Shown: piece by piece, positions 18,271 to 28,594 of the stretch
Numbering within the stretch: position 1 is the first letter of the stretch
Layout: the number at the start of each line of letters is the position of its first letter
From: Brucella intermedia LMG 3301
GTDB taxonomy: Bacteria; Pseudomonadota; Alphaproteobacteria; Rhizobiales; Rhizobiaceae
Reading direction: 5' to 3'
Assembly: GCF_000182645.1 (NCBI RefSeq)
Contig: NZ_ACQA01000001.1
Location: forward strand, 2,360,001 to 2,424,000
Length of the DNA: 64,000 nt
Position numbers and translations under genes: made by a program
The notes under the pieces: model-generated
What the model saw: the letters and a program-made list of their open reading frames with translations, nothing else
The model's database searches: none
Told to the model about the DNA's origin: nothing

Positions 18271-19010
18271 ATCGCCTTGGCAGGGTTCAGGCCCTTCGGG
18301 CAGGTCTGTGCGCAGTTCATGATCGTGTGGCAGCGATAGAGCCGGAACGGGTCCTCGAGATTGTCGAGGCGTTCGCCCTTGGCTTCGTCGCGGCTATCGA
18401 TCAGCCAGCGATAGGCCTGAAGCAGCACGGCGGGGCCGAGATAACGGTCGCCGTTCCACCAGTAGCTCGGGCACGAGGTCGAGCAGCAGGCGCACAGGAT
18501 GCACTCATAAAGACCGTCGAGCTTCTGGCGGTCCTCATGGCTCTGCAGCCACTCCTTCTGCGGCTCCGGCGAAACCGTCTTGAGCCAGGGCTCGATGGAA
18601 CGGTGCTGGGCGTAGAAATTGTTGAGGTCCGGCACGAGGTCCTTCACCACCGGCATATGCGGCAGCGGGTAAACCTTGATAGCGCCCTTGATGTCGTCCA
18701 TGCCCTTGGTGCAGGCAAGCGTGTTCGCGCCGTCGATATTCATGGCGCAGGAACCGCAAATGCCTTCGCGGCAGGAACGGCGCAGCGTCAGCGTCGGATC
18801 GATCTTGTTCTTGATATAGAGAAGACCGTCCAGAACCATCGGCCCGCAATCGTCGCGATCGACATAATAGGTGTCAATGCTCGGATTGGCGTCGTCGTCC
18901 GGCGACCAGCGATAGATACGGAATTCCGTGACGCGCTTGGCGCCATCAGGCCGGGGCCAGGTCTTGCCCTCCTGAATGCGGGAATTCTTGGGAAGTGCGA
19001 GTTCAACCAT
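18231..19010 (-). CDS. sdhB: succinate dehydrogenase iron-sulfur subunit
   Basis: This 259-residue protein carries the three FeS clusters of complex II: the [2Fe-2S] motif [15 protein letters not shown] with a later Cys, then [16 protein letters not shown] and [18 protein letters not shown] for the [4Fe-4S] and [3Fe-4S] clusters. It passes electrons from SdhA to ubiquinone at the inner membrane. It is the last gene of sdhCDAB, 15 bases after sdhA. Its 3' end is repeated in tandem downstream. Confidence 0.97.
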   Translation of the reverse strand: MVELALPKNSRIQEGKTWPRPDGAKRVTEFRIYRWSPDDDANPSIDTYYVDRDDCGPMVLDGLLYIKNKIDPTLTLRRSCREGICGSCAMNIDGANTLACTKGMDDIKGAIKVYPLPHMPVVKDLVPDLNNFYAQHRSIEPWLKTVSPEPQKEWLQSHEDRQKLDGLYECILCACCSTSCPSYWWNGDRYLGPAVLLQAYRWLIDSRDEAKGERLDNLEDPFRLYRCHTIMNCAQTCPKGLNPAKAIAEIKKMMVERRV

Positions 19011-19025
19011 TGCTCTTTCCCTTGA

Positions 19026-20867
19026 TTAGTAAACGCGCTTCTTCGGCGCAATCTTGGCGAGGCTGATGCCGCCTTCCTCTTCCGTCGTCAACGGATCGAG
19101 GTGGACCGGGCGATAGTCAAGCTTGACCTTGCCATCCGGCGACAGCCAGGACAGGGTGTGCTTGCGCCACTCGGCATCGTTGCGATCCGGGAAATCCTCA
19201 TGCGCATGGGCGCCGCGGCTTTCCTGACGCGCTTCCGCCGAAACAACCGTGGTCAGCGCATTGGCCATCAGGTTTTCCAGCTCCAGCGTTTCCACCAGAT
19301 CGGAGTTCCAGATCATCGAACGGTCCGTGACCTTGATGTCCGGCAGTTCATGCCAGAGCTTTTCCATGCGCTCGACGCCCTGCTTGAGCGATTCCGACGT
19401 GCGGAACACGGCGGCATCTTCCTGCATGGTGCGCTGCATCTTTTCGCGCAGTTCCGCGGTCGGCTGGGAGCCGTTGGCAAAACGCAGGCGATCAAAGCGC
19501 TCCATGATCCTGTCGCAGGCAGCGAGGTCGAGATCGGGAATCTTCGACTTGCGATCGATCACCTGACCGGCGCGGATTGCAGCCGCACGGCCGAACACCA
19601 CCAGATCGATCAGCGAGTTGGAGCCGAGACGGTTCGCCCCATGCACCGAAGCGCAGCCCGCTTCGCCGACGGCCATCAGGCCCGGCTGTACGCGGTCCGG
19701 ATCGTCGGCGGTCGGGTTCAGCACTTCACCCCAGTAATTGGTCGGGATGCCGCCCATATTGTAGTGAACAGTCGGCAGAACCGGGATAGGTTCCTTGGTC
19801 ACATCCACGCCTGCGAAAATCTTGGCCGATTCCGAAATACCCGGCAGGCGTTCATGCAGAACAGCCGGATCGAGATGGTCGAGATGCAGGAAGATGTGAT
19901 CCTTGTTCTTGCCGACGCCGCGACCAGCACGGATTTCCATGGTCATGCAGCGCGAAACAACGTCACGCGAGGCAAGGTCCTTGGCCGATGGCGCATAGCG
20001 CTCCATGAAGCGCTCGCCTTCGGAATTGACCAGATAGCCACCTTCGCCGCGCGCGCCTTCAGTGATAAGGCAGCCAGCGCCATAAATGCCGGTCGGATGG
20101 AACTGCACGAATTCCATGTCCTGCAGCGGCAGGCCGGCGCGCGCCACCATGCCGCCACCGTCGCCGGTGCAGGTATGCGCGGAGGTTGCCGAGAAATAGG
20201 CGCGGCCATAACCGCCCGTCGCCAGAACCACCATCTTGGCGGAGAAGCGATGGATGGTGCCGTCATCGAGGTTCCACGCGACGACGCCGGTGCACACACC
20301 GTCGGTCATGATGAGATCGAGCGCGAAATATTCGATGAAGAACTGCGCGTTGTTTTTCAGGCTTTGGCCGTAGAGCGTGTGCAGGATCGCGTGGCCGGTA
20401 CGGTCGGCGGCGGCGCAGGTGCGCTGGACCGGAGGACCGTCGCCGAAATTCTGCATGTGACCGCCGAACGGGCGCTGATAGATCTTGCCTTCTTCGGTAC
20501 GCGAGAACGGCACGCCGTAGTGCTCAAGCTCATAGACGGCGGCAGGCGCTTCACGCGCCAGATATTCCATCGCGTCGGTATCGCCGAGCCAGTCCGATCC
20601 CTTGACGGTATCGTACATGTGCCACTGCCAGCTGTCCGGGCCCATGTTCTTGAGCGAGGCGGCGATGCCGCCCTGCGCGGCGACAGTATGCGATCGGGTC
20701 GGGAAAACCTTGGTGATGCAAGCCGTCTTCAGGCCCTGCTCGGCCATGCCGAGCGTTGCGCGCAAGCCCGCACCACCAGCCCCGACGACCACCACGTCGA
20801 ACTTGTGATCGACATAGGTGTACTTGCTTGCAGCGGCAGGCGCCGCATTGTTTACTGCACTAGCCAT
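19026..20867 (-). CDS. sdhA: succinate dehydrogenase flavoprotein subunit
   Basis: This 613-residue catalytic subunit has the FAD-binding start [15 protein letters not shown] and the covalent-flavin His in [11 protein letters not shown]. The active-site blocks are [22 protein letters not shown] and, further on, [21 protein letters not shown]. It oxidises succinate to fumarate in the TCA cycle. It lies 7 bases after sdhD. A 598-codon open frame on the other strand over this gene is a codon-bias shadow. Confidence 0.98.
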   Translation of the reverse strand: MASAVNNAAPAAASKYTYVDHKFDVVVVGAGGAGLRATLGMAEQGLKTACITKVFPTRSHTVAAQGGIAASLKNMGPDSWQWHMYDTVKGSDWLGDTDAMEYLAREAPAAVYELEHYGVPFSRTEEGKIYQRPFGGHMQNFGDGPPVQRTCAAADRTGHAILHTLYGQSLKNNAQFFIEYFALDLIMTDGVCTGVVAWNLDDGTIHRFSAKMVVLATGGYGRAYFSATSAHTCTGDGGGMVARAGLPLQDMEFVQFHPTGIYGAGCLITEGARGEGGYLVNSEGERFMERYAPSAKDLASRDVVSRCMTMEIRAGRGVGKNKDHIFLHLDHLDPAVLHERLPGISESAKIFAGVDVTKEPIPVLPTVHYNMGGIPTNYWGEVLNPTADDPDRVQPGLMAVGEAGCASVHGANRLGSNSLIDLVVFGRAAAIRAGQVIDRKSKIPDLDLAACDRIMERFDRLRFANGSQPTAELREKMQRTMQEDAAVFRTSESLKQGVERMEKLWHELPDIKVTDRSMIWNSDLVETLELENLMANALTTVVSAEARQESRGAHAHEDFPDRNDAEWRKHTLSWLSPDGKVKLDYRPVHLDPLTTEEEGGISLAKIAPKKRVY

Positions 20868-20874
20868 CGGGCTA

Positions 20875-21270
20875 TCAACCTCCGAAGCTCAGCTTGAGGA
20901 TCGCAAAAATGCAGGCGAAGCCGACAACAGCCGTAAAGAAGCTGTTCAGCATCACCAGCACGACCTTCATGCCTTCGCCATGCACATAATCTTCGATAAT
21001 GACCTGCATGCCCAAACGCATGTGATAAACGCCGGTCAGAACAAACAGCGCCATCACGATTGCAGTGAATGGATGCGACAATGCAGCCCGGACTTCCGCA
21101 AAGCTTGCGCCATTGAGCGAAACGACCAGACCGATGAAAAACATGACCAGCGGCACGAGGGCGACCGCGCTCAGGCGCTGATACCAGAAATGGCCGGTGC
21201 CTTCCTTGGCCGATCCCAGACCCCGGACCTTGCCGAGCGGGGTGCGCATATCCTTGTTCATACCGTTCAT
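20875..21270 (-). CDS. sdhD: succinate dehydrogenase membrane anchor subunit D
   Basis: This 131-residue hydrophobic subunit has three membrane helices. It shows the SdhD start region [24 protein letters not shown] and the haem-ligand region [18 protein letters not shown]. It anchors SdhAB and forms the quinone pocket with SdhC. Two nearby in-frame Met codons (positions 1 and 4 of the frame) are both possible starts. It sits 14 bases downstream of sdhC. Confidence 0.93.
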   Translation of the reverse strand: MNGMNKDMRTPLGKVRGLGSAKEGTGHFWYQRLSAVALVPLVMFFIGLVVSLNGASFAEVRAALSHPFTAIVMALFVLTGVYHMRLGMQVIIEDYVHGEGMKVVLVMLNSFFTAVVGFACIFAILKLSFGG

Positions 21271-21284
21271 GAAACCAGCTCCCC

Positions 21285-21683
21285 TTAGCGCACCGAATAG
21301 GCGACGACCCAGACGAGGATCGTGGCGATGACGGAGAATACGACGGTCGTCCAGGCGATCCTGGAAGCGGTGTGCTTTTCAAGGCCTGCGCCCGTATCCC
21401 AGATCAGGTGGCGGACACCGCCGGCCAGATGGTGCAGAAGCGCCCAGGTATAGCCGAACAGGATCAGGCGGCCGATCCAGGACGAGAACAATGCATTGAC
21501 GGTGTTGAAGCACTCTTCGCTGACCGCAGCCGAAATCAGCCAGGCCGCCAGCAGCAGGGTGCCGAAGTAAAGTGCGCCGCCTGTGATGCGATGGACGATG
21601 GACATCGTCATCGTAATGACCGGCTTGTAGATAGACAGGTGCGGCGACAAAGGACGCTGGCGCGTTACAGTCGGTTGTGTCAT
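21285..21683 (-). CDS. sdhC: succinate dehydrogenase cytochrome b556 subunit
   Basis: This 132-residue protein shows the SdhC signature RPLSPHLSIYKPVITMTMSIVHRITG followed by three helices and the haem-ligand His in LLHHLAGGVRHLIWD. It is the first gene of the operon. The ATG at 21683 (MTQPTV) is preferred; the frame runs 20 codons further up without similarity. Confidence 0.95.
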   Translation of the reverse strand: MTQPTVTRQRPLSPHLSIYKPVITMTMSIVHRITGGALYFGTLLLAAWLISAAVSEECFNTVNALFSSWIGRLILFGYTWALLHHLAGGVRHLIWDTGAGLEKHTASRIAWTTVVFSVIATILVWVVAYSVR

Positions 21684-21877
21684 GGCTCTGTAGGCTTCCC
21701 TGACGTTTCTCTCCGGCCACACCCGGCTGACGATCATCAGCAAGGCAGCCGGGTTGCGGGTTCTCCCGAACCCTGGTTCGATGCCGTCCGAGGCACAGGG
21801 AACCGGACTTTACGATCCCGCGCCGGTACGACCCAAGAAAATATGGCTGGACCGTGGCGTACGGCCCTATGTGGCGC

Positions 21878-21906
21878 TTTCTACTGCGCTTTTACCATCA
21901 CGTCAA
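21878..21906 (-). promoter_or_regulatory. candidate sigma-70 promoter of sdhCDAB
   Basis: On the minus strand TTGACG (21901-21906) and TAGAAA (21878-21883) are 17 bases apart. A start near 21870 would give a leader of about 190 bases before sdhC, which contains a small GGGTTC/GAACCC hairpin. The whole 355-base gap 21684..22038 holds no open frame I can support. Confidence 0.45.
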
Positions 21907-22038
21907 AGAAGCTTTTTCACGAAAAGACTAACAATTGGTCGCACCTGGGCGACACATTCGCGTGATTGCGGCATTCAAACGATTGAAGACCGCAACCGGC
22001 AAAAACATGTGTAAATTCATCAACTTTCAGGTAATCGA

Positions 22039-22497
22039 TCAGTTGCCGAATCGAATCACATAGCTCGACCAGTCGGCAGCCGTGGCGATCTGTTCATAGA
22101 GCTTGCGCCCGTCTTCCGGAACGCGCGGGGCATTCAGCACCAGCTTGGACCAGCTGCGCTCCTCGGCCTTGTCGGCAAGGACGTCGATCAACGCCTTGGC
22201 GATACCCTTCCCGCGATGATCGTGGTGGACATAGATATGATCGACCTGTCCTGCACGCAGGCCCGTCACCGGTTCGGGCAGATCGTAGAAGATCACGAAG
22301 CCGACCAGATTTCCGTCGACCCGGGCCCCCAGCGTTTCAGCGGCGCGGTCCTGAAGCAGGTGCTCGGCATAAAAATCATCGGGGCGGCGTGGCGCACCGC
22401 GCTTCAGCGCCTGCGCGTAGCTTGCCAGCAGCGGCGCGAACTCATGGGCATCCCGCAGATGGAGGAGCGCAATATCGACGGCATGATCTTTGGTCAT
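22039..22497 (-). CDS. GNAT-family N-acetyltransferase
   Basis: This 152-residue protein has the GNAT acetyl-CoA-binding core VDHIYVHHDHRGKGIAKALIDVL (the R-x-x-G-x-G/A loop) and the later strand LVLNAPRVPEDGRKLYEQIA, which contains the usual Tyr. It acetylates an unknown amine or protein N-terminus. The start at 22497 (MTKDHA) gives family length; the frame is open far upstream but without similarity. It runs divergently from a small secreted protein gene. Confidence 0.85.
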   Translation of the reverse strand: MTKDHAVDIALLHLRDAHEFAPLLASYAQALKRGAPRRPDDFYAEHLLQDRAAETLGARVDGNLVGFVIFYDLPEPVTGLRAGQVDHIYVHHDHRGKGIAKALIDVLADKAEERSWSKLVLNAPRVPEDGRKLYEQIATAADWSSYVIRFGN

Positions 22498-22660
22498 TGG
22501 ACGTTCCTTGGCGTTTCCAGTTCTTCCATGCGCCGCCTGCGAAGCAGCAGCGCACCGGAAGACCGGTTCGATTGTAGCCAGCACGGATGACAAAGGTAAA
22601 GAAAGAGTTAAGATAGTCCTCATTCTCTTGGTGGTCACGGACGATGAGGCTCGAACAACG

Positions 22661-23041
22661 ATGGCAAAACGCAGACCGGCAATGCTTGGCGTGGTTGTCG
22701 TCGGGGCGCTTGCACTGACCAGCCCCACGCTGGCCAGCGATGCGATGCGTTCCATCGATGCATCGGGGAACCTCGTCATCCAGATGCCGGATAATGGTGC
22801 CAGAATCATCCGGGTCGGAACCGTGCAGCCTGTTTCTGCGCCGCCGCAGCACTTGCGGATAATTTCTGCGCCACGCGATAATGCCATCGCCCACATCGTG
22901 GCCAAGCCCAACAGCAATTGCGAAAGCGCGGTCGTGCTGCGTGGACGCTCTTTCATGTATGGGATCGACCGCGGGGAAACGCCGGTTCTGGATCATCCGG
23001 GTTGCCGCTACGAACAGCGTCGTTCAGCGCCCGGTCATTGA
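22661..23041 (+). CDS. small secreted protein of unknown function
   Basis: This 126-residue protein has a basic N-terminus (MAKRRP) and a hydrophobic core MLGVVVVGALALTSPTLAS, a clear export signal cleaved near TLAS-D. The mature part is about 100 residues with two Cys (in NSNCES and HPGCRY) that could form a disulphide. I do not recognise the family. The frame is open upstream, but the signal peptide fixes the start. The 3' end overlaps the convergent GGDEF gene by 18 bases. Confidence 0.65.
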   Translation: MAKRRPAMLGVVVVGALALTSPTLASDAMRSIDASGNLVIQMPDNGARIIRVGTVQPVSAPPQHLRIISAPRDNAIAHIVAKPNSNCESAVVLRGRSFMYGIDRGETPVLDHPGCRYEQRRSAPGH

Positions 23042-24229
23042 ACGAAGTTCCAGAACGTTTTCATCCACCAGTATCGGAAGCGCGCTGCGGACGCAGTTGC
23101 GCCCTCCCTTCTTCGCCTCATAAAGCGCACCATCCGCGCGCTTGTAGAGATCGGAAAACACGTCATCGAATTCCATTTCCGCGATGCCGAAGCTCGCGGT
23201 AAAGACAATTGCGCCATTTCGCCCGGGAATATGGATATCGCGGCAGACAAGCCGGGCCTTTTCCGCGAATCGCCATGCTGACTGGATCGTGTTTCCCGGC
23301 AGGATGATCGCAAATTCCTCACCGCCTATGCGGGCCGAAATTCCGTTCTTACCGTTCGCTGCCTTGCGCAGTTCGGCAGAGAACGCCGCAATGACGCGAT
23401 CTCCCAGCGCATGGCCATGCGTATCGTTGATCGCCTTGAAATGATCGATGTCGCACAGGACCAGCGACAGGGCCTGCCGCATGCGCTTCGACTTTTCAAT
23501 TGCGGCTTCGGCGCGAAACTCGAAACCGCGCCGGTTGAGCAATCCCGACAGCTGGTCCGTCTCGGAGCGTATCAGCATATTGGCGATCAGTTCCCGCATC
23601 AGGCTCAACAGCAGGAGCAAACCACCAGCAACGGAAAGAGCCGCCCCGATGGACTGCGAAAACATCGCATAGGTCGTATCGATGTAATCTCTCGGTTCTA
23701 CGCCTGTCCCTCCCGCCAGCATGGCGATGACCGGCTTGAACAGAAAATGGAGGGCGCTGATGCTGAACAGCACCACCATCAAGGTATCTACGCCGTTGCG
23801 ATCCACCCGCAGGATCACCCACACCGCTAGAAGCAGAATGAGGAAATAAGGCGTCTGATAGAGAAGCATGCCGAGCATCTGGCTGCGGGCGACGTCATAT
23901 ATGCCGTAAACCATCGCGAGCGATGCAACAGTCAGAACTCCGAGCGCGATCCACGGCACGGGCCGGGCATACATGCGTGCCAGACCGATGACCAGACAGG
24001 ACAATGCCAGATAGTAGGTCGTGAAGGCGAGCATATAGCCCACGCGGGGATTGGGAATGGAAGGCATGGCAAGCTCTGTGAGGAAATAGAGCATTGCGAA
24101 AATAAAGCCGAAGGCAAAGACGGGCGCCGCCGCATTATCCCGCGCGTATACGGCTATGCCGAGGAACGCGAAAGCAAACAGACCTGAAACGGTCATGTTA
24201 ATCAGAAGGATAAAGTCGGCTCCATTCAT
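23024..24229 (-). CDS. membrane diguanylate cyclase (GGDEF domain)
   Basis: This 401-residue protein has seven or so membrane helices over its first 230 residues. A C-terminal GGDEF domain follows: DQLSGLLNRRGFEFRAE, CDIDHFKAINDTHGHALGD and the active-site loop IGGEEFAIILP (GGEEF form, catalytically competent). It should make cyclic di-GMP in response to a membrane-sensed signal. I see no RxxD inhibitory site five residues before the loop. I start at MNGADF (24229), with GGAAGAG 6 bases upstream; an ATG 15 bases earlier is possible. Confidence 0.9.
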   Translation of the reverse strand: MNGADFILLINMTVSGLFAFAFLGIAVYARDNAAAPVFAFGFIFAMLYFLTELAMPSIPNPRVGYMLAFTTYYLALSCLVIGLARMYARPVPWIALGVLTVASLAMVYGIYDVARSQMLGMLLYQTPYFLILLLAVWVILRVDRNGVDTLMVVLFSISALHFLFKPVIAMLAGGTGVEPRDYIDTTYAMFSQSIGAALSVAGGLLLLLSLMRELIANMLIRSETDQLSGLLNRRGFEFRAEAAIEKSKRMRQALSLVLCDIDHFKAINDTHGHALGDRVIAAFSAELRKAANGKNGISARIGGEEFAIILPGNTIQSAWRFAEKARLVCRDIHIPGRNGAIVFTASFGIAEMEFDDVFSDLYKRADGALYEAKKGGRNCVRSALPILVDENVLELRSMTGR

Positions 24230-24333
24230 CGATTCTCTTCCCATGCCGGCTGTCAAAGTCTTCCCAGACGCCAGCCACCCCACCCCTCCATACAATCAAA
24301 GCGTGAAAAACATGCTAATATACATCTAAAGAA

Positions 24334-24360
24334 AAACCGCCGGGGATGAACCGGCGGTTT
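24334..24360. terminator. intrinsic terminator after leuC
   Basis: AAACCGCCGG and CCGGCGGTTT form a perfect 10-bp stem around a 7-base loop, with T-rich continuation on the minus strand. It is 27 bases beyond the leuC stop. Confidence 0.85.
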
Positions 24361-24387
24361 GATCAGTTGAAAGCCTGCGGGGGAACC

Positions 24388-25797
24388 TTAGTTCCACTCG
24401 CGAATGTCGACGAAATGTCCGGCAATCGCGGCAGCGGCTGCCATGGCTGGCGACACGAGATGCGTGCGGCCCTTGAAGCCCTGGCGTCCTTCGAAATTGC
24501 GGTTCGAGGTCGATGCGCAACGCTCGCCCGGCTTCAGGCGGTCGTCATTCATGGCAAGGCACATCGAGCAGCCCGGCTCGCGCCAGTCGAAACCGGCTTC
24601 GATGAAGATCTTGTCCAGACCTTCGGCTTCCGCCTGTTCCTTTACCAGACCAGAGCCCGGTACGATCATGGCGCTTACGCCGGCGGCAACCTTCTTGCCA
24701 GCGGCCATGCGGGCGGCATCGCGCAGGTCTTCGATGCGGCCATTGGTGCAGGAGCCGATGAACACGCGGTCGATCTTGATGTCGGTCATCTTGATGCCCG
24801 GCTTCAGGCCCATATAGTCAAGCGCACGCCACTTCGATGCGCGCTTGGTCTCATCCTTGATCTCGTCGGGATTCGGAACGATGTCGGTGACGAAGACCAC
24901 GTCTTCCGGCGAGGAACCCCAGGAAACGACCGGCGAAATCTTGGCGGCGTCCAGTTCGACGATCTTGTCGAAATGCGCCCCTTCATCCGAATGCAGCGTC
25001 TTCCAGTAGGAAATCGCCTGTTCCAGCGCTTCGCCCTTCGGCGCGCGCGGCTTGTCCTTGATATAGGCGAAGGTCGTTTCGTCCGGCGCGATCAGGCCGG
25101 CGCGTGCGCCGCCTTCGATCGACATGTTGCAGACGGTCATGCGGCCTTCCATCGACAGGGAGCGAATGGCATCGCCCGCATATTCGATCACATAGCCGGT
25201 ACCGCCCGCGGTGCCGATTTCACCAATGATGGCGAGCGTGATGTCCTTGGCGGTGACGCCGGGCGCCAGCTTGCCATTCACACGCACCAGCATGTTCTTG
25301 GCTTTCTTCTGGATCAGCGTCTGGGTTGCCAGAACGTGCTCCACCTCGGACGTGCCGATACCGTGCGCCAGCGAACCGAAAGCGCCGTGCGTGGACGTGT
25401 GGCTGTCGCCGCAGACGATGGTCATGCCCGGCAGGGTGAAGCCCTGCTCCGGACCGACGATGTGCACCACGCCCTGACGCTTGTCGCGCTCGGAATAATA
25501 TTCAACGCCGAAATCGGCGGCATTCTTCGCCAGAGCCTCGACCTGAATGCGGCTTTCCTCGTTCTTGATGCCGTTGATGCGGTCCGGCGAGGTCGGCACG
25601 TTGTGATCGACAACGGCCAGCGTCTTTTCAGGATGGCGCACCTTGCGGCCAGCCATGCGCAGGCCTTCGAAAGCCTGCGGGCTCGTCACTTCGTGCACAA
25701 GATGGCGATCAATATAAAGGAGGCAGGTTCCGTCTTCCTGCTGATCCACTACATGGTCGTCCCAGATCTTGTCATAAAGTGTACGCGGCGCGCTCAT
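24388..25797 (-). CDS. leuC: 3-isopropylmalate dehydratase large subunit
   Basis: This 469-residue aconitase-superfamily enzyme of leucine synthesis isomerises 2- to 3-isopropylmalate with LeuD. The [4Fe-4S] ligands are in [14 protein letters not shown] and GCSMCLAMN, and the N-terminal blocks [20 protein letters not shown] and [13 protein letters not shown] are typical. The ATG at 25797 (MSAPRT, preceded by GGAGG) gives the standard length. leuD is not in this window. Confidence 0.97.
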   Translation of the reverse strand: MSAPRTLYDKIWDDHVVDQQEDGTCLLYIDRHLVHEVTSPQAFEGLRMAGRKVRHPEKTLAVVDHNVPTSPDRINGIKNEESRIQVEALAKNAADFGVEYYSERDKRQGVVHIVGPEQGFTLPGMTIVCGDSHTSTHGAFGSLAHGIGTSEVEHVLATQTLIQKKAKNMLVRVNGKLAPGVTAKDITLAIIGEIGTAGGTGYVIEYAGDAIRSLSMEGRMTVCNMSIEGGARAGLIAPDETTFAYIKDKPRAPKGEALEQAISYWKTLHSDEGAHFDKIVELDAAKISPVVSWGSSPEDVVFVTDIVPNPDEIKDETKRASKWRALDYMGLKPGIKMTDIKIDRVFIGSCTNGRIEDLRDAARMAAGKKVAAGVSAMIVPGSGLVKEQAEAEGLDKIFIEAGFDWREPGCSMCLAMNDDRLKPGERCASTSNRNFEGRQGFKGRTHLVSPAMAAAAAIAGHFVDIREWN

Positions 25798-25822
25798 TGC
25801 GGGAGGTCCTTTGATTAGTTCG

Positions 25823-25926
25823 AGAGCATTTCCAGCAAAATGTGAAACGGGTTTTGCATGGGCCAATGCGTGAAAAAAACAGCCAGAGCGATTCCGGCAC
25901 TTCAAGCCTTGACTGGAACCGCTCTA
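25823..25926. repeat. dispersed AGAGCATTTCC-type palindromic element
   Basis: The element begins AGAGCATTTCCAGCAAAA and ends TGGAACCGCTCT, a degenerate complement of its start. It occupies the leuC upstream side of the 311-base gap 25798..26108, which otherwise holds only the rplS terminator. Close relatives are at 30606, 31545, 54398, 56691 and 61197. Confidence 0.6.
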
Positions 25927-26059
25927 ACTTCCTGTCATATGCACCCGCCGTCACGCTTCGTCAAGAAAGTGAAACCGCAACAGGGTGTCGCAGTAACAAT
26001 CTTGCGAGATGTTGGCGGAATTATGCGATATGTTACGCAACCCTTTGCTTTTGGCAAAT

Positions 26060-26088
26060 AAAAAAGGCGACCCAAAGGCCGCCTTTTT
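26060..26088 (-). terminator. intrinsic terminator after rplS
   Basis: AAAAAGGCG and CGCCTTTTT pair around a 10-base interior. It starts 21 bases after the rplS stop on the minus strand. Confidence 0.8.
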
Positions 26089-26108
26089 CAAACAGATCGC
26101 TGTGAAAC

Positions 26109-26546
26109 TTATTCAGCAGCAGCCTTGGCAGCTTCGGCCTTGGCAGCGGCAGCCTTGTCGGCTTCGCGCTCGGCCTTGGTGCGGTTGTCTTTCTTTTCAG
26201 CAATACGGGCAGCCTTGCCCGTGAGGCCGCGCAGGTAGTAAAGCTTTGCGCGACGAACCTTGCCGCGGCGAACCAGTTCAACGCCTTCTACGATCGGCGA
26301 GTAAACCGGGAATACGCGCTCCACGCCTTCGCCGTAGGAAATCTTGCGAACGGTGAAGTTTTCGTTGAGGCCAGCGCCGGAACGGGCAATGCAGACGCCT
26401 TCATAGGCCTGCACGCGGGTACGCGTACCTTCGGTAACGCGAACCTGAACGCGAACGGTGTCACCTGGCTGGAAATCCGGAAGCTTGCGCTTTTCTTCGA
26501 TCTTTGCTGCCTGTTCGGCTTCAAGCTGACGAATGATATCGGTCAT
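26109..26546 (-). CDS. rplS: 50S ribosomal protein L19
   Basis: This 145-residue protein shows the L19 core [45 protein letters not shown] and [12 protein letters not shown] 30-residue Ala/Lys-rich tail follows, common in alphaproteobacteria. L19 sits at the subunit interface of the ribosome. It is the last of the rimM-trmD-DUF4260-rplS series on this strand, separated from the DUF4260 gene by 236 bases. Confidence 0.97.
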   Translation of the reverse strand: MTDIIRQLEAEQAAKIEEKRKLPDFQPGDTVRVQVRVTEGTRTRVQAYEGVCIARSGAGLNENFTVRKISYGEGVERVFPVYSPIVEGVELVRRGKVRRAKLYYLRGLTGKAARIAEKKDNRTKAEREADKAAAAKAEAAKAAAE

Positions 26547-26782
26547 CGTCTTTCTCCTTCTGAATTCTTCTCAAACAGTCAGAGCGCTCTGCACTTGCCA
26601 CCAAGCAATCCTTGGCCCTGTGGCTATGCCTTCAAATTCAGGCAGGAGCGGTACACCATTTATTGGTTTAGGACGTAACGGGCTTTGCCCGAACGGGATA
26701 TTACAATGTCGGGACTAGCCCGAACTGGCGCGGCAATACACCATTGCTGGCGATGAATCAATATCAGGACGCCAAAATCCCC

Positions 26783-27127
26783 TCAGATGCGGCCCAGATG
26801 CGTATCCTTGAAACCCGATCCATATTTGAGGCCGAAACCGAGTGCGCGGTCGACGCCGATATGCACGGCCCAGATCAGCGCAATTGCAAAGCAGAGCGGC
26901 CAGTTCATGGCCCAGCCGAACACCGCCACAAACACGACGCCGATCCAGCTATGGGCGATATTGTAGATGACCGCGCCGGTACGCGGCCCCTTCATATAGC
27001 CGAAGAATGAAAGATCGGGCGCAAGGATGAGGATGGCGAACAACCACCAGCTCGCGCCGCTGACCCAATAGGCTCCGAGCGCCAGCAGTGCGAGAGAAAG
27101 ACTTTCGAGCCGCTGGATCAGATTCAT
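26783..27127 (-). CDS. DUF4260 family membrane protein
   Basis: This 114-residue protein has four hydrophobic segments and the family landmarks [23 protein letters not shown] and [22 protein letters not shown], which I recognise as DUF4260. Its function is unknown. Its ATG overlaps the trmD stop region by 4 bases, so it is translationally coupled to trmD. Confidence 0.8.
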   Translation of the reverse strand: MNLIQRLESLSLALLALGAYWVSGASWWLFAILILAPDLSFFGYMKGPRTGAVIYNIAHSWIGVVFVAVFGWAMNWPLCFAIALIWAVHIGVDRALGFGLKYGSGFKDTHLGRI

Positions 27128-27855
27128 TTGCGCTTGCCCTCGCCATAGGCTTCCCAAAGATCAGGACGCCGCTCCCTGGTGATCCGTTCCGCCTGCTCGT
27201 GTCGCCATTTATCGATGGCGCCATGATTGCCCGACGTCAGGATTTCCGGGATCGATCTTCCTTCCCATACCTGCGGGCGGGTATAATGCGGATGTTCGAG
27301 CAGGCCGGTCTCGAAGCTTTCCGTCTCGCCGGATTCACGATTGCCCATCACGCCCGGCAAGAGCCGCACAACGGCATCGAGCAGTACGATGGCCGCAGTC
27401 TCTCCGCCCGACAGGATGTAATCGCCAATCGAAACTTCCTCGAGATTGCGCGCTTCAATGACGCGTTCGTCCACCCCTTCGAAACGACCGCAGAGAATGA
27501 TCGCGCCCGGCCCGTCGGCCAGCTCGCGCACGCGCTTCTGTGTCAGCGGTTTTCCGCGCGGGCTCATCAGAAGCATCGGGCGGCGACCGTCGGCGACTGA
27601 ATCCAGTGCGCGGGCGATAACATCCGGCTTCATCACCATGCCAGCGCCGCCGCCAGATGGCGTGTCATCCACCATACGGTGCCGCCCTTCCGCAAAGTCG
27701 CGAATCTGCACCGCGTCCAGCCGCCATTTCGCTTCGGCGAGCGCCTTGCCGGCAAGCGAAGCGCCAAGCGGTCCGGGGAACATTTCCGGATAAAGCGTCA
27801 GCACGGAGGCATGAAAGAAACCGGCCTCCTCCGCGACCTTTGAAACTTCGGTCAT
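27124..27855 (-). CDS. trmD: tRNA (guanine-N1)-methyltransferase
   Basis: This protein of 243 residues shows the trefoil-knot SPOUT features of Trm[12 protein letters not shown] near the start, [30 protein letters not shown] and [14 protein letters not shown], with a long C-terminal tail ([19 protein letters not shown] and HGAIDKWR). It methylates G37 of tRNAs to prevent frameshifting. The ATG overlaps the rimM stop by one base (TGATG). A GTG one codon upstream is also possible. Confidence 0.96.
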   Translation of the reverse strand: MTEVSKVAEEAGFFHASVLTLYPEMFPGPLGASLAGKALAEAKWRLDAVQIRDFAEGRHRMVDDTPSGGGAGMVMKPDVIARALDSVADGRRPMLLMSPRGKPLTQKRVRELADGPGAIILCGRFEGVDERVIEARNLEEVSIGDYILSGGETAAIVLLDAVVRLLPGVMGNRESGETESFETGLLEHPHYTRPQVWEGRSIPEILTSGNHGAIDKWRHEQAERITRERRPDLWEAYGEGKRK

Positions 27856-28421
27856 CACTTCTTCGGCTTTTTCTTTTCGCCCTGCGGGCGCTCGTCCTCA
27901 TCCTCGGCGATCAATCCGGCGGCATGGGGTTCGACCAGCAATATGCCCTTGTCGAAGTCGATCTCCGGTACGGCCGCTTCCGTGAACGGAATGAGCATGG
28001 GACGCTTGCCCTTTTCGGAAAGCTCGATGAGATCGCCGCCGCCGAAATCGAACAGGGCGCTCACCACGCCATAGGGCTTGCCTTCCGCATCGACCGCCAG
28101 CAAGCCGATCAGATCGGTCTGGTAGAATTCGTCTTCGTCCAGTTCGTCATCCGGCAGCTGTGAGCGATCGATGAAAAGCTCGGTCCCGTTCAGCGCCTCG
28201 GCCGCATTGCGGTCGTTGATGCCCTTGAAACGCACGACCACGACCGTCTTGGCCGGGCGCGCTTCCAGAACTTCGTAGCTCTTGCCCTGTTCGTCATAAA
28301 GCAGGCCGTAATCGGCGATGGCCAGCGGATCGCCGGTAAAGGTCTTCACTCGCACTTCACCGCGCGTGCCATGGGCGGCACCGATGACGGCGAGCTGGAT
28401 CGGGTTTTCTGGACGCGGCAT
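27855..28421 (-). CDS. rimM: ribosome maturation factor RimM
   Basis: This 188-residue protein has the N-terminal barrel [25 protein letters not shown] and the C-terminal PRC-barrel ([32 protein letters not shown]). It ends in a Lys-rich tail. RimM binds S19 and matures the 30S head. I start at MPRPEN; the open frame extends 24 codons upstream without similarity. No rpsP lies upstream; the next gene is the divergent xerC. Confidence 0.95.
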   Translation of the reverse strand: MPRPENPIQLAVIGAAHGTRGEVRVKTFTGDPLAIADYGLLYDEQGKSYEVLEARPAKTVVVVRFKGINDRNAAEALNGTELFIDRSQLPDDELDEDEFYQTDLIGLLAVDAEGKPYGVVSALFDFGGGDLIELSEKGKRPMLIPFTEAAVPEIDFDKGILLVEPHAAGLIAEDEDERPQGEKKKPKK

Positions 28422-28594
28422 TGCCAACCTTGTTTTTTGCTGCACGGAGAGAACTATTTTTCGTTCAATAGCTCTTTCGTTGGCCTTTTTCACGTCATTT
28501 CGTCACAAAAGCGCTCTTCAACCCACGAAAACCAGCCGGTAACCTATCGCTGGCAGACTGCCTTGCGAATCCAGAGTGAACGATCGGCCCGATT

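Noticed and set aside
19101..20897. 598-codon open frame on the plus strand opposite sdhA
   Set aside because: It is a high-GC shadow of sdhA with His/Arg/Ala-rich low-complexity translation and no family resemblance; the same holds for long antisense frames over ftsK, sucA, leuC, sucCD and cobT.
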